A program made the translations under genes and the position numbers. Under the pieces are notes generated by a model. That model worked only from the letters and a program-made list of their open reading frames with translations. It ran no database searches and was not told the origin of the DNA. A DNA stretch of 37,583 nt from the NCBI GenBank assembly GCA_964451785.1, contig CAYVJG010000030.1:1-37583 (forward strand). The letters run 5' to 3'. Position 1 is the stretch's first letter. Every line of letters starts with the position of its first letter. This document shows positions 17,564-26,363 of this stretch, piece after piece. Source of the DNA: JAJYSO01 sp964451785. GTDB taxonomy: Bacteria > Bacteroidota > Bacteroidia > Flavobacteriales > Flavobacteriaceae.

Positions 17564-19483
17564 ATGGTCAATATACACAAACTCAGCGTTGCTTTTTCAG
17601 GAGAAGAATTATTTAGTGAGATTACGTTTCAACTCATTCCCGGCAGTCGAATCGGGCTAGTCGGAAAAAATGGAGCCGGAAAATCTACACTTCTCAAGGT
17701 TTTAGCTGGCGATATTGAACCCTCAGCAGGACAAATAGCTTATGATAAAGCCGTAAAAATCGGTTTCTTAAGACAAGATCTGGATTTTGAAACCGGTCGA
17801 ACTGTTTTAGAAGAAGCTTACCAAGCCTTTGAAGCCATAAAAGCTATTGAACAACAACTCGAAGAAACCAACCTAGCACTTGCTGAGCGCACCGATTACG
17901 AAAGTGAAGGCTATCATCAACTCATGATTGATGTCAATGATTTACAACATCAGTATGAAATATTAGGGGGATACAACTATCACGGCGAAACGGAGCGCGT
18001 ACTCAAAGGACTCGGATTTAAAGAAAGTGATTTTACACAAAACACCGAAACCTTTTCCGGAGGTTGGCGCATGCGCATTGAACTAGCCAAGTTATTATTG
18101 CAAAACAACGATATTTTAATGCTTGATGAGCCGACTAACCACTTGGATATAGAAAGTATCATCTGGCTCGAAAATTTCCTTAAAAGCTATACGGGTTGTG
18201 CCATCATTGTGTCGCATGACAAAATGTTTCTAGACAATGTCACCAATCGTACAATTGAAATTTCATTAGGCAAAATATACGATTACAATAAACCTTATTC
18301 CAAATACCTCATTTTACGTGCTGAGCGCCGGGCCCAACAATTGGCAGCGCAAAAAAACCAGCAAAAAGAAATTGAACACACCGAAAAGCTAATCGAAAAA
18401 TTTAGAGCTAAAGCTACTAAAGCCACCATGGCCCAATCGCTGATTAAAAAGCTTGACAAAATAGATCGCATTGAGGTTGAAGAGGAAGACAATGCCGTCA
18501 TGAATTTAAAATTTCCGCTTTCTATCAATCCGGGAAAGGTGATTGCTGAACTTAAAAACATCACCAAATCCTATGATGACCAAACAGTTTTAAAAGGGAT
18601 AGATTTAACCATCAATCGCGGCACAAAAACAGCCTTTGTCGGTCAAAATGGACAAGGAAAATCGACTTTAGCCAAAATTATGATTGGCGAGATTGAGTAC
18701 GGCGGAACAGTTAAATTAGGACACAACGTGCAGATTGGTTATTTTGCACAAAATCAAGCAGACTATTTAGACGGCAATAAGCGCATTCTCGATACCATGA
18801 TTGACGCAGCCAATGAAAACACGCGCAAAAACGTAAGAGACATTCTCGGCGCTTTTTTATTTAGAGGAGACGATGTCGAAAAGTTTGTCAAAGTCTTATC
18901 CGGAGGGGAACGCAACCGATTGGCGCTAGCTAAACTCTTACTTCAGCCTTTTAATGTATTGATTATGGATGAGCCGACAAACCACTTAGACATCCAATCA
19001 AAAAATGTGCTCAAAACAGCGCTTAAACAATTTGAAGGCACTTTGATTATCGTCTCTCACGACCGTGATTTCTTACAGGGATTAACCAATACGGTTTATG
19101 AATTTAAAGATCATAAAATCAAAGAATACCTCGGTGACATTGACTTCTACCTCGAGCAACGCGCCCTTGACAACATGCGCCAAGTAGAAGAAAAAACACC
19201 GCAGAAGACTAAAAAAGTCCAAACACAAAACAAGAACTCTAAAAAGAGTTATGAGCAGCAAAAAGAACTAAAAACGCTAAAGAATCAACTCAGCAAAGTA
19301 GAATCTAAAATCAATAAGCTAGAAAAAACTATTGAAGAAAAAGACCTAGCGCTCGCTTTAGATTATGACAAAACCAGCGCTGATCCCACTTTTTTTGACG
19401 CCTATACAGCCGATAAGAAAAAGCTAGAACAACTTATGGCTAAGTGGGAAAAACTGCAAGAAAAACTCGATAAAAAAAGCTGA
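17564..19483 (+). CDS. ABC-F family ATP-binding protein
   Basis: 639 residues with no membrane domain. Two ABC cassettes are visible. The first has Walker A GKNGAGKST (about 34-42), signature FSGGWRMRIELAKLLL and LDEPTNHLD. The second has Walker A GQNGQGKST, signature LSGGERNRLALAKLLL and MDEPTNHLD. A basic helical linker rich in Lys and Ala joins them, and a C-terminal coiled coil (about 545-639, Lys/Glu/Gln-rich) follows, as in the Uup/YdiF-like branch. ABC-F proteins act on ribosomes in translation rescue or factor-dependent regulation, and some bind DNA. The subgroup and any drug-resistance role cannot be decided here. Confidence 0.95.
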   Translation: MVNIHKLSVAFSGEELFSEITFQLIPGSRIGLVGKNGAGKSTLLKVLAGDIEPSAGQIAYDKAVKIGFLRQDLDFETGRTVLEEAYQAFEAIKAIEQQLEETNLALAERTDYESEGYHQLMIDVNDLQHQYEILGGYNYHGETERVLKGLGFKESDFTQNTETFSGGWRMRIELAKLLLQNNDILMLDEPTNHLDIESIIWLENFLKSYTGCAIIVSHDKMFLDNVTNRTIEISLGKIYDYNKPYSKYLILRAERRAQQLAAQKNQQKEIEHTEKLIEKFRAKATKATMAQSLIKKLDKIDRIEVEEEDNAVMNLKFPLSINPGKVIAELKNITKSYDDQTVLKGIDLTINRGTKTAFVGQNGQGKSTLAKIMIGEIEYGGTVKLGHNVQIGYFAQNQADYLDGNKRILDTMIDAANENTRKNVRDILGAFLFRGDDVEKFVKVLSGGERNRLALAKLLLQPFNVLIMDEPTNHLDIQSKNVLKTALKQFEGTLIIVSHDRDFLQGLTNTVYEFKDHKIKEYLGDIDFYLEQRALDNMRQVEEKTPQKTKKVQTQNKNSKKSYEQQKELKTLKNQLSKVESKINKLEKTIEEKDLALALDYDKTSADPTFFDAYTADKKKLEQLMAKWEKLQEKLDKKS

Positions 19484-19486
19484 TTA

Positions 19487-19669
19487 ATGATTGAGCACTC
19501 CTTTACTTGTCCCTACTGTTGGTCAAGCATTTCCATGCTTATTGACCCTTCAATTTCTCAACAAAGTTACATTGAAGATTGTGAAAATTGTTGCAACCCT
19601 ATTCAGATTGACATCACCGTTAATCAGAACGAAATACTCAATTTTTCAGCGCAAAAAATCGGACAATAA
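19487..19669 (+). CDS. CPXCG-motif cysteine-rich protein
   Basis: 60 residues, only 3 bases after the ABC-F gene, so probably in the same transcript. The CPYC pair near residue 8 and the CENC pair near residue 32 fit a single zinc ribbon, and the flanking pattern (FTCPYCWSSISMLID... YIEDCENCCNPIQIDI) matches the small bacterial CPXCG family of unknown function. A near-identical-length ORF in the next frame (19491-19676) is ignored because it lacks the paired cysteines. Confidence 0.85.
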   Translation: MIEHSFTCPYCWSSISMLIDPSISQQSYIEDCENCCNPIQIDITVNQNEILNFSAQKIGQ

Positions 19670-19692
19670 ATGGTAGCACATCTAAAAAAAAA

Positions 19693-19717
19693 GCTGGCAC
19701 AATTGAATGGTGCCAGC
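19693..19717. terminator. Shared bidirectional terminator
   Basis: GCTGGCAC (19693-19700) pairs with GTGCCAGC (19710-19717) over a 9-base loop. On the minus strand the hairpin is followed by a T run (A run 19684-19692), so it serves the minus-strand gene ending at 19741 best. On the plus strand a weaker T-rich tail follows, after the CPXCG gene. Confidence 0.8.
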
Positions 19718-19740
19718 CTTTAATTTATTTCAACTTGTAT

Positions 19741-20616
19741 TTACAATCTAAAAATACCGCCAAACATCAAAGTTGGTTCTAAAAAGAAAAACTCTTGAGA
19801 AGCTTTATCGCTAGCTGAGGAAGTAGTACGAATATCCGGCATATTAATATAGCCTTCCTTCAATTCAACTTGCACAAAATAATGCTTAAAGAAGGTCAAG
19901 TTAAGGCCTTGCATTGCTGAAATACCATAACCAGATAAATGAAATTTATCGTGGCGACGGCGATTCAAAATTGTCGCATTAGTACGCGGCACCAAAACCC
20001 CAGCACCTAAGCCTTCATAAAGGTTGATTTGAAAAATATCCATATCCCATTTACCGCCTAATAAGGTTCCTAAGTCATCATATCGCGCTACCTGAACATT
20101 GACGTAATTTAAGCCATCGGTGTGTTCTAAATGCAACATATCATCACTTACATAAGTCATTTCGTTGTGGTAATTTCCATTATATGGATTTCCACCTTCA
20201 ACATCTATGTAGCCATTTACACGCGCCATTTGTCCGTCAGTCATCACATATTTCATGTGGTCTATCCCAATAGACACATTATAATGGTCGGTAAAGAAAT
20301 AGCCTACACGCACATTCGTTTGTGGAATAGTTACACGATCCAGTTGAAAGTAATTATGGTAGCTAAATGAACTCTGCTTATCATGTCCTTTAGCATTGTA
20401 AATTGTAAAATCATAATCTTCTCCCTGAAAATGAATATCCGAATGGCTGTAATAGCCGCGATTCCATCCCCAATAAATAAAAAATTTCCCTTTGTTGTGC
20501 GCCGTATAAGCTTCCGGAAAATTAACTGGTGAGTGTGAAAGATCTTGAGCAGTTGCCACGCCAGTCATCATTAAAAAACAAAAACTAGATAATAAAATAT
20601 ATTTGAAAGTTCCCAA
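19741..20616 (-). CDS. Putative outer-membrane beta-barrel protein
   Basis: 291 residues. A signal peptide (MGTFKYILLSSFCFLMMTGVATAQ) ends near residue 24 with no lipobox. The mature part has many short alternating aromatic strands (GKFFIYWGWNRGYYSHSDIHF, VRVGYFFTDHYNVSIGIDHM) and ends in a strand closing with Phe-Arg-Leu (LMFGGIFRL), as in small barrels. This supports an outer-membrane location. I know of no function; it resembles conserved hypothetical proteins of Flavobacteriaceae. It stands alone, with its own -7 box at 20652-20659 and a terminator at 19693-19717. Confidence 0.85.
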   Translation of the reverse strand: MGTFKYILLSSFCFLMMTGVATAQDLSHSPVNFPEAYTAHNKGKFFIYWGWNRGYYSHSDIHFQGEDYDFTIYNAKGHDKQSSFSYHNYFQLDRVTIPQTNVRVGYFFTDHYNVSIGIDHMKYVMTDGQMARVNGYIDVEGGNPYNGNYHNEMTYVSDDMLHLEHTDGLNYVNVQVARYDDLGTLLGGKWDMDIFQINLYEGLGAGVLVPRTNATILNRRRHDKFHLSGYGISAMQGLNLTFFKHYFVQVELKEGYINMPDIRTTSSASDKASQEFFFLEPTLMFGGIFRL

Positions 20617-20651
20617 AATACAAGGTCTTAAAAATTAATAAATAATGTTTG

Positions 20652-20659
20652 CAAAGGTA
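20652..20659 (-). promoter_or_regulatory. -7 box TACCTTTG for the gene at 19741-20616
   Basis: The minus strand reads TACCTTTG, a full match to TAnnTTTG, 36 bases before the ATG. No -33 TTG was found at usual spacing. The rest of the divergent gap 20617-20898 is very AT-rich; a near-match GATATTTG at 20872-20879 could serve hmgA on the plus strand. Confidence 0.55.
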
Positions 20660-20898
20660 GTATATAAGGTTAATCTAAGTGTATTTTAAATCATAAATTA
20701 AACAATCATTTAATTGTTAAAACTAATTATTCAAAACCACTTCATTTTCGATTTAAAAAATATTATTTTAACATTAAATAAACAATTATTCATTTTGATA
20801 TTCCTGTTTATTAGATTTCGTTATTTTTAAAAAATAGAGCTCTAAAGATTTTTAAATAGTGCAAAAATCACGATATTTGTAAAAATTGAGCACCCGAC

Positions 20899-22068
20899 AT
20901 GTCATTCTACCATAAAATAGGAAAAATACCACATAAGCGTCATACGGCTTTCAGAAAACCAAATGGCCAGCTTTATTACGAACAACTATTTGGAACAGAA
21001 GGATTTAGTGGTATGTCATCACTACTTTACCACTTGCATCGCCCAACACAAGTAAAAAGTGTTAAAGAGTCATTAGATTTAACACCTAAAATCGCTAGAG
21101 ACGTTAACATCCAAGCCTTCAGATTTGACGGTTTCAAAGTAAAGCCAACTCAAGATTATATCGACAGTCGTATCCCTGTATTAGTCAATGATGATATTCA
21201 ACTTATTTTAGCAGCACCTACGCATTCAATGAAAGATTACTTTTATAAAAATGCTGACTGTGATGAGTTAATTTTTGTACATAAAGGCAAAGGTAAATTG
21301 CGTACACATTTAGGGAATTTAGACTTTGGTTATGGCGATTATTTAGTCATTCCCCGCGGAACGATTTATAAATTAGAGTTTACTACTACCGACAATCGCT
21401 TTTTTATTGTTCAATCACAACAGCCCATATACACCCCTAAGCGCTACCGAAATGAGTTTGGACAACTACTAGAAAGTTCCCCTTTTTGCGAACGTGATTT
21501 GCGGCGACCTTACGAACTTGAAACTTATGATGAAAAAGGCGATTTCTTAATTCGTATTCACAAACAAGGTAAGCTGTTTGACCTCACCTACGCGTATCAT
21601 CCTTTTGACGTGGTAGGCTACGATGGGTTTAATCATCCTTACGCCTTTAATATTCAAGATTTTGAACCCATAACGGGGCGCATTCATCAACCTCCTCCCG
21701 TACATCAAACCTTTGAAACTTCAGCCTGTGTAGTTTGTTCGTTTTGTCCGCGTTTATTTGACTACCACCCAGAGTCCATCCCCGCACCCTACAGCCATAG
21801 CAACATTGATAGTGATGAAGTACTCTACTACGTCGACGGCAAATTTATGAGTAGACCTGAAGTTGAAGTAGGCAATATCACGCTACATCCTATGGGCATT
21901 CCACACGGACCTCAACCAGGAGCTGCCGAAGCCAGTATAGGTAAAACATCTACCGAAGAACTCGCCGTAATGGTTGATACCTTTAGACCACTCAAAGTTA
22001 CTGAAGCCGGATTAGGCTTAACTGATGGGCAATATTTTAAATCGTGGCTAGAAAAAACAGACAAATAA
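20899..22068 (+). CDS. hmgA: Homogentisate 1,2-dioxygenase
   Basis: 389 residues. It opens the aromatic ring of homogentisate to maleylacetoacetate in tyrosine catabolism, using Fe(II). Family landmarks are the start MSFYHKIGKIPHKRH and the cupin regions CDELIFVHKGKG and FGYGDYLVIPRG. The C-terminal iron site has a probable His300 and Glu307 in YSHSNIDSDEV, and His336 in GIPHGP. The spacing between the first His and the Glu is one residue longer than in the human enzyme, so the Glu assignment is by alignment. It is shorter than the human protein (445), as expected for this branch. hppD follows on the same strand and supplies its substrate. Confidence 0.96.
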   Translation: MSFYHKIGKIPHKRHTAFRKPNGQLYYEQLFGTEGFSGMSSLLYHLHRPTQVKSVKESLDLTPKIARDVNIQAFRFDGFKVKPTQDYIDSRIPVLVNDDIQLILAAPTHSMKDYFYKNADCDELIFVHKGKGKLRTHLGNLDFGYGDYLVIPRGTIYKLEFTTTDNRFFIVQSQQPIYTPKRYRNEFGQLLESSPFCERDLRRPYELETYDEKGDFLIRIHKQGKLFDLTYAYHPFDVVGYDGFNHPYAFNIQDFEPITGRIHQPPPVHQTFETSACVVCSFCPRLFDYHPESIPAPYSHSNIDSDEVLYYVDGKFMSRPEVEVGNITLHPMGIPHGPQPGAAEASIGKTSTEELAVMVDTFRPLKVTEAGLGLTDGQYFKSWLEKTDK

Positions 22069-22255
22069 TGCTTCCTCATCTCTACCATTTCTCAGTCAAG
22101 TCACGGGCAATGTGGTAACACATTTCCTCAATCCCCTTCCCTTTAAATAGGACGTCATTCTATTTATCGTCAGCTTTTCAAAAAAAACACAAATGAGTTT
22201 TTCAGAGTCCACAAACTCTATTAAACTCACAATCAACCACATAAAAACAACAACA

Positions 22256-23392
22256 ATGAAAGACACCACATCACTTAAACTAGACAAAGTCATACCTAAT
22301 GCAGAAGATTTTTTACCCATTTTAGGTACTGATTTTATTGAGCTTTATGTCGGCAATGCAAAACAAGCCGCACATTATTATCAGTCTGCCTGGGGTTTTC
22401 AACCCGTAGCCTACGCCGGCTTAGAAACAGGAAGAACCGACAGCACCTCGTATGTTTTACAACAAGGAAAAATAAGATTAGTATTAACCAGTGCTTTAAA
22501 ATCAGGAGGCGACGTAAACCGTCACATTACTGAACATGGCGATGGCGTAAAGTTTTTATCCTTATGGGTTGATGACGCTACAAAAAGTTTTGAAGAAACC
22601 ACTAAACGCGGAGCAAAACCTTATATGACGCCTAAAACCATTGAAGATGAAAACGGAACAGCTGTTATATCTGGCATACATACCTACGGCGAAACCATAC
22701 ATCTATTTGTAGAACGCAAAAACTACAACGGTCCTTTTTTACCTGGCTATAAAGCTTGGAATCCAGAATTTAAACCTGAAACTACAGGTTTAAAATACGT
22801 TGATCACGTCGTGGGAAATGTAGGCTGGAATGAAATGAATAAATGGTGTAAATTTTACGCTGAAGTCATGGGATTTGCTCAGCTCATTTCATTTGATGAT
22901 AAGGATATTTCAACTGAATACTCCGCATTGATGAGTAAAGTAATGAGCAATGGGAATGGCCGTATAAAATTTCCCATCAATGAACCTGCTGTAGGTAAGA
23001 AAAAATCACAGATTGAAGAATATGTAGAGTTTTATAATGGGGCTGGCGTACAACACATTGCCATGGCCACAAGCAATATCATTGAAACCGTTAGCACGCT
23101 TAAAGCTCGTGGAGTAGAGTTTTTAACCATCCCGAGTACTTATTACGATCACATTTTAGAGCGTGTAGGCGAAATTGACGAAGATTTAGAGCCGCTCAAA
23201 AAACTAAACATCTTGATTGATCGTGACGATGAAGGCTATTTACTACAGATTTTCACTAAGCCTATACTCGATCGCCCGACCATGTTTATTGAAATCATAC
23301 AGCGCAAAGGCGCACAATCATTTGGAGCCGGAAATTTCAAATCCTTATTTGAAGCTATAGAGCGCGAACAGGCACTTCGTGGCACCTTATAA
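22256..23392 (+). CDS. hppD: 4-hydroxyphenylpyruvate dioxygenase
   Basis: 378 residues from the chosen start. It converts 4-hydroxyphenylpyruvate to homogentisate with Fe(II) and O2. It has two glyoxalase-like halves. The predicted iron ligands are His184 (VDHVV), His267 (GVQHIAM) and Glu346 (FIEIIQR), and the C-terminal helix reads GAGNFKSLFEAIEREQ. An in-frame ATG at 22193 would add 21 residues (MSFSESTNSIKLTINHIKTTT) that do not look like family sequence, so MKDTTSLKLDKVIPN at 22256 is preferred. It lies 187 bases after hmgA and is probably part of the same tyrosine-degradation unit. No clear promoter was seen in the gap. Confidence 0.96.
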   Translation: MKDTTSLKLDKVIPNAEDFLPILGTDFIELYVGNAKQAAHYYQSAWGFQPVAYAGLETGRTDSTSYVLQQGKIRLVLTSALKSGGDVNRHITEHGDGVKFLSLWVDDATKSFEETTKRGAKPYMTPKTIEDENGTAVISGIHTYGETIHLFVERKNYNGPFLPGYKAWNPEFKPETTGLKYVDHVVGNVGWNEMNKWCKFYAEVMGFAQLISFDDKDISTEYSALMSKVMSNGNGRIKFPINEPAVGKKKSQIEEYVEFYNGAGVQHIAMATSNIIETVSTLKARGVEFLTIPSTYYDHILERVGEIDEDLEPLKKLNILIDRDDEGYLLQIFTKPILDRPTMFIEIIQRKGAQSFGAGNFKSLFEAIEREQALRGTL

Positions 23393-23445
23393 ACACAGCC
23401 ATGCTTGCCTAAATCATAAACTTTTCTAAAAAATATTTTTAACGC

Positions 23446-23475
23446 TTGTTAGTTTAAAAAACGGACGTATATTTG
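23446..23475 (+). promoter_or_regulatory. Strong promoter TTG-N19-TATATTTG
   Basis: TTG (23446-23448), a 19-base spacer and TATATTTG (23468-23475) form one of the best Bacteroidota-type promoters in the window. It lies about 190 bases before the next gene and directly before a hairpin at 23480-23507. Confidence 0.78.
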
Positions 23476-23481
23476 CATCGC

Positions 23482-23596
23482 GTTTCAGGGGTGGTTCCCT
23501 GGGGCGTTGAAAAATAAATTTTTTTCATAAGTTTAAGTTTTAGTTGGTTAATAAGCATAAAACCTCATCATTTTTTGATGGGGTTTTGTGTTTTTA
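23482..23596 (+). ncRNA. Candidate small RNA after hppD
   Basis: The expected transcript starts about 7 bases after the -7 box and begins with a hairpin. The core is CAGGG (23486-23490) and CCCTG (23497-23501), extended outward by wobble and GC pairs to 23480/23507. An A/T-rich middle follows, and the transcript could end at the 12-bp hairpin 23559-23587 and its T-rich tail. There is no ORF. It could also be a leader or attenuator for the DUF3108 gene at 23669. Boundaries and existence are inferred from the promoter and terminator, not from a known RNA family. Confidence 0.45.
23559..23587 (+). terminator. Hairpin terminator before the DUF3108 gene
   Basis: AAAACCTCATCA (23559-23570) pairs with TGATGGGGTTTT (23576-23587), 12 bp with one G-T pair and a 5-base T loop, followed by GTGTTTTT. 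It can end the transcript from 23482 and would reduce read-through into the next gene. Confidence 0.75.
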
Positions 23597-23668
23597 GTAT
23601 CTTTGAGTTACTAATTAGCGCTACATGAGCGCAAAAGCATTGCCTATTTATTAACTTCAGCAATGATT

Positions 23669-24442
23669 ATGAAAAAAACCTTCTACTCCTTATTCCTATT
23701 ACTCATCTGTTCACTTACTGCTCAAGCTCAATCATTTCAAGATGGTGAATGGCTGCGTTTGCGCATCCATTACGGTTGGTTTAATGCTTCATATGCTACC
23801 CTAAAAGTTGAAGAGGAATACATTGGCCAGGTTCCAGTTTATCACGTAACTGGACATGGTGAATCTACAGGCCTACTCGATGCTTTTTATAAAGTAAACG
23901 ACACCTACCAATCCTACATCAGTCAAGAAACCGGGCTTCCTTTTAAATTTATGCGCAAGATAAATGAAGGGGGCTACACCAAAAACAAGATCATTTATTA
24001 CGACCAAAAAAAGCAACGCGCAAAAGTAAGAGACATTAAACATCAAACCGTTAAAACCTATGACACAGAGCAAGGTGTGCAAGACATGATTTCTGTTTTT
24101 TATTACATCAGGAACCAAATAGACACACAGTTAAAACAACCTGGGGATGCTATTGTTGTTAATATGTTCTTTGATGAGAAAAATTACAAATTTAAAACTG
24201 TATATTTGGGCCAAGAAATTATTAAAACTAAATTCGGCAAGGTAAAATGCTTAAAACTACGCCCTTACGTACAAGCTGGACGTGTTTTTAAAGAACAAGA
24301 AAGCTTGACTGTTTGGGTTTCTGCAGACAAAAATAAAGTCCCAGTTCGCATAGAAGCTAAACTTGCTGTAGGAAGTATTACCGCTGATTTGGATGCCTAT
24401 AAAAATCTAAAGCACCCATTTGAGTTAATCATTGATAACTAG
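23669..24442 (+). CDS. DUF3108 domain-containing secreted protein
   Basis: 257 residues from MKKTFYSL; an in-frame ATG two codons earlier (23663) is possible. The signal peptide is MKKTFYSLFLLLICSLTAQAQ. The mature part starts SFQDGEWLRLRIHYGWFNASYATLKVEE, followed by VYHVTGHGESTGLLDAFYKVNDTYQSYI, and matches the DUF3108 family of periplasmic beta-rich proteins. The function is not known. The peptidase gene follows after 42 bases, and the pair may form an operon. Confidence 0.88.
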   Translation: MKKTFYSLFLLLICSLTAQAQSFQDGEWLRLRIHYGWFNASYATLKVEEEYIGQVPVYHVTGHGESTGLLDAFYKVNDTYQSYISQETGLPFKFMRKINEGGYTKNKIIYYDQKKQRAKVRDIKHQTVKTYDTEQGVQDMISVFYYIRNQIDTQLKQPGDAIVVNMFFDEKNYKFKTVYLGQEIIKTKFGKVKCLKLRPYVQAGRVFKEQESLTVWVSADKNKVPVRIEAKLAVGSITADLDAYKNLKHPFELIIDN

Positions 24443-24484
24443 TTACTAACAGCTATTAAAACAACACACTTAAAAAAAAATCTT

Positions 24485-25783
24485 TTGAAGACTCCCATCC
24501 GCATTTTATGCTCTTTGTTATGCATTACTTTGTTATTTTCCTGTAACAACAAAAAGGAAAAAACGGAGCAACACGCAGCAACAGTAAATACGCCATCTCA
24601 AAAACCCGCTAAACCTGAGATTGAATATGGATTTAATTTAGCCGACTACATACTCATCCATGATACCGTGCGCTCGGGAGATAGCTTTGGAAAAATCATG
24701 AATACTTATGGGATTTCTACTGGCAAAGTTTATCAAATTACAAATAGCATCAAAGACACTTTTAACAGCGCTCATATTGTCGTCGGCAAACCTTACACTA
24801 TTGTCACTACAAAAGCTGATTCTGCGCAGACAGTAGCTTTTATCTATCAAAATGACATTATCAATTATACTGTTGTCAACTTTGCCGATAGTATCAGTGC
24901 CACAAAACATAAGCGCCCTGTCACCATCAAACGTGCAGCAATTTCTGGCGTTATAAATTCTTCGTTATCCCAAGCTATGGATAACGCTGGTGCCAGCATT
25001 GAACTCATTCATAATTTAGCTTTGCTCTATCAATGGAAAATTGACTTTTTCCGCATCAGAAAAGGCGATAGCTTTAAAGTAATCTATAACAAAAAATATA
25101 TTGATGATACAATATATGCAGGAATAGACGGTATTATTGCTGCAGAATTTTCTCATTATGGCGAACCCTATTACGCCTTCCATTTTGGAAAAGATGATGC
25201 CTCAGGATTTTCTAAATATTACAATCAAGAAGGTGAATCTCTCCAAAGCTTTTTTTTAAAAGCCCCTGTTGAATACACTCGTATATCATCACGTTACACC
25301 AAACGTCGTTTTCACCCCGTACAAAAACGTTGGAAAGCTCACTTAGGCACTGACTATGCTGCTCCAACAGGCACGCCAATACACACTACAGCCGATGGTG
25401 TGGTCATTGCATCACGCTACACTCGCTTTAACGGAAACTATGTCAAAGTACGCCACAACTCTAAATATACCACGCAATATTTACACATGTCTAAACGTGC
25501 TGTTCGTGTAGGCGAACACGTTAAACAAGGCGAAGTTATTGGTTATGTTGGTCAAACAGGACTTGCTACAGGCCCACATGTGTGCTATCGCTTCTGGGTG
25601 AATGGAAAACAAGTTGATCCTTATAAACAAGATTTGCCAAGCTCTGAACCCTTAGCCGATTCTTTAAAACCTAAATTTTTCAAAACTATAGCTCCGCTTA
25701 AAGAAGAATTGGATAATATGCAGCTCAAAACCCCTGAAGATGATGTTATCTTAGCCGGCGTTACGGCAGATCAAAATATATAA
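24485..25783 (+). CDS. M23-family metallopeptidase lipoprotein with Cys in the HxH motif
   Basis: 432 residues with a TTG start, as no ATG is near and the TTG gives a full lipoprotein signal (MKTPIRILCSLLCITLLFSC, Cys near 20). Residues about 50-110 look like a LysM/OapA-type module (HDTVRSGDSFGKIMNTYGIS). The C-terminal peptidase region cuts peptidoglycan cross-links in family members. The HxxxD motif is His286 and Asp290 (HLGTD), the middle His is His334 (YLHMS), and the last motif reads GPHVCYRF. There His365 is kept but the usual second His of HxH, a zinc ligand, is Cys367. The enzyme could still bind zinc through Cys, or act without catalysis. I believe the Cys form is shared by related Bacteroidota proteins, but cannot verify it here. 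Confidence 0.92.
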   Translation: MKTPIRILCSLLCITLLFSCNNKKEKTEQHAATVNTPSQKPAKPEIEYGFNLADYILIHDTVRSGDSFGKIMNTYGISTGKVYQITNSIKDTFNSAHIVVGKPYTIVTTKADSAQTVAFIYQNDIINYTVVNFADSISATKHKRPVTIKRAAISGVINSSLSQAMDNAGASIELIHNLALLYQWKIDFFRIRKGDSFKVIYNKKYIDDTIYAGIDGIIAAEFSHYGEPYYAFHFGKDDASGFSKYYNQEGESLQSFFLKAPVEYTRISSRYTKRRFHPVQKRWKAHLGTDYAAPTGTPIHTTADGVVIASRYTRFNGNYVKVRHNSKYTTQYLHMSKRAVRVGEHVKQGEVIGYVGQTGLATGPHVCYRFWVNGKQVDPYKQDLPSSEPLADSLKPKFFKTIAPLKEELDNMQLKTPEDDVILAGVTADQNI

Positions 25784-25798
25784 TTAAACCCTTATTCT

Positions 25799-26239
25799 AT
25801 GTACACTGCTTTATTACACCTTCACTCTTATTGGGCTTATTTAGTGCTCATCATGATTATTATAGCTGTTTTCAACAACCTTTTTGGCTTGACAGGAAAA
25901 CGAACTTTTGAAAACAAAGACCTACGTATCAGCTTATTTACTCTAATAGTAGCGCATATTCAATTACTCATAGGCATCATACTCTTCTTTGTTTCTCCTA
26001 TGATTCAGTGGTTTAATGATAATACTGCGGTTGGTGATATTATGAAAAATGACCAACTTCGTCTTTACAATCTAGAACACCCTTTAATGATGATAGTTGC
26101 TATTATCTTAATCACTATCGGGTTCTCTAAGCACAAGAAAAAAGAAACTTCTAAAGCAAAATTCAAAACTCTTTTTATTTTTTACTTACTTGCTTTAATC
26201 TTTATCCTTGCTATGCTTCCGTGGAAAGCTTGGATATAG
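25799..26239 (+). CDS. Small four-helix integral membrane protein
   Basis: 146 residues, starting 15 bases after the peptidase stop. Four hydrophobic segments are visible at about residues 11-30, 45-68, 92-110 and 122-142, with short polar loops. His residues lie near helices 1 and 3 (LLHLHSYW and LEHPLMM) and one in helix 2 (VAHIQL), which could ligate haem as in cytochrome-b-like small proteins, but no specific motif supports this. It is a conserved-hypothetical-type gene of Flavobacteriaceae with unknown function. Confidence 0.82.
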   Translation: MYTALLHLHSYWAYLVLIMIIIAVFNNLFGLTGKRTFENKDLRISLFTLIVAHIQLLIGIILFFVSPMIQWFNDNTAVGDIMKNDQLRLYNLEHPLMMIVAIILITIGFSKHKKKETSKAKFKTLFIFYLLALIFILAMLPWKAWI

Positions 26240-26274
26240 TATAGGCTTAACCTATTTTTTTTACAATCTGATAC

Positions 26275-26325
26275 TGACCTATATGGTTAAATCTATAATT
26301 TATTATATTTTTACTGTATAGGTCA
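26275..26325. promoter_or_regulatory. 9-bp inverted repeat TGACCTATA / TATAGGTCA upstream of nhaC
   Basis: Perfect 9-base arms at 26275-26283 and 26317-26325 are separated by 33 bases and end 38 bases before the nhaC ATG. It may be a paired operator or a 5'-UTR structure. No clear promoter box was seen nearby. Confidence 0.3.
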
Positions 26326-26363
26326 TTTATTTTTACATCTTTCTTCAATACGAATTTAATTAC

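Noticed and set aside
19491..19676. Second ORF overlapping the CPXCG gene
   Set aside because: It lacks the paired cysteines that define the real frame at 19487-19669.
22096..22320. A 74-residue minus-strand ORF at the hmgA-hppD gap
   Set aside because: It is antisense to the hppD start and has no family features.
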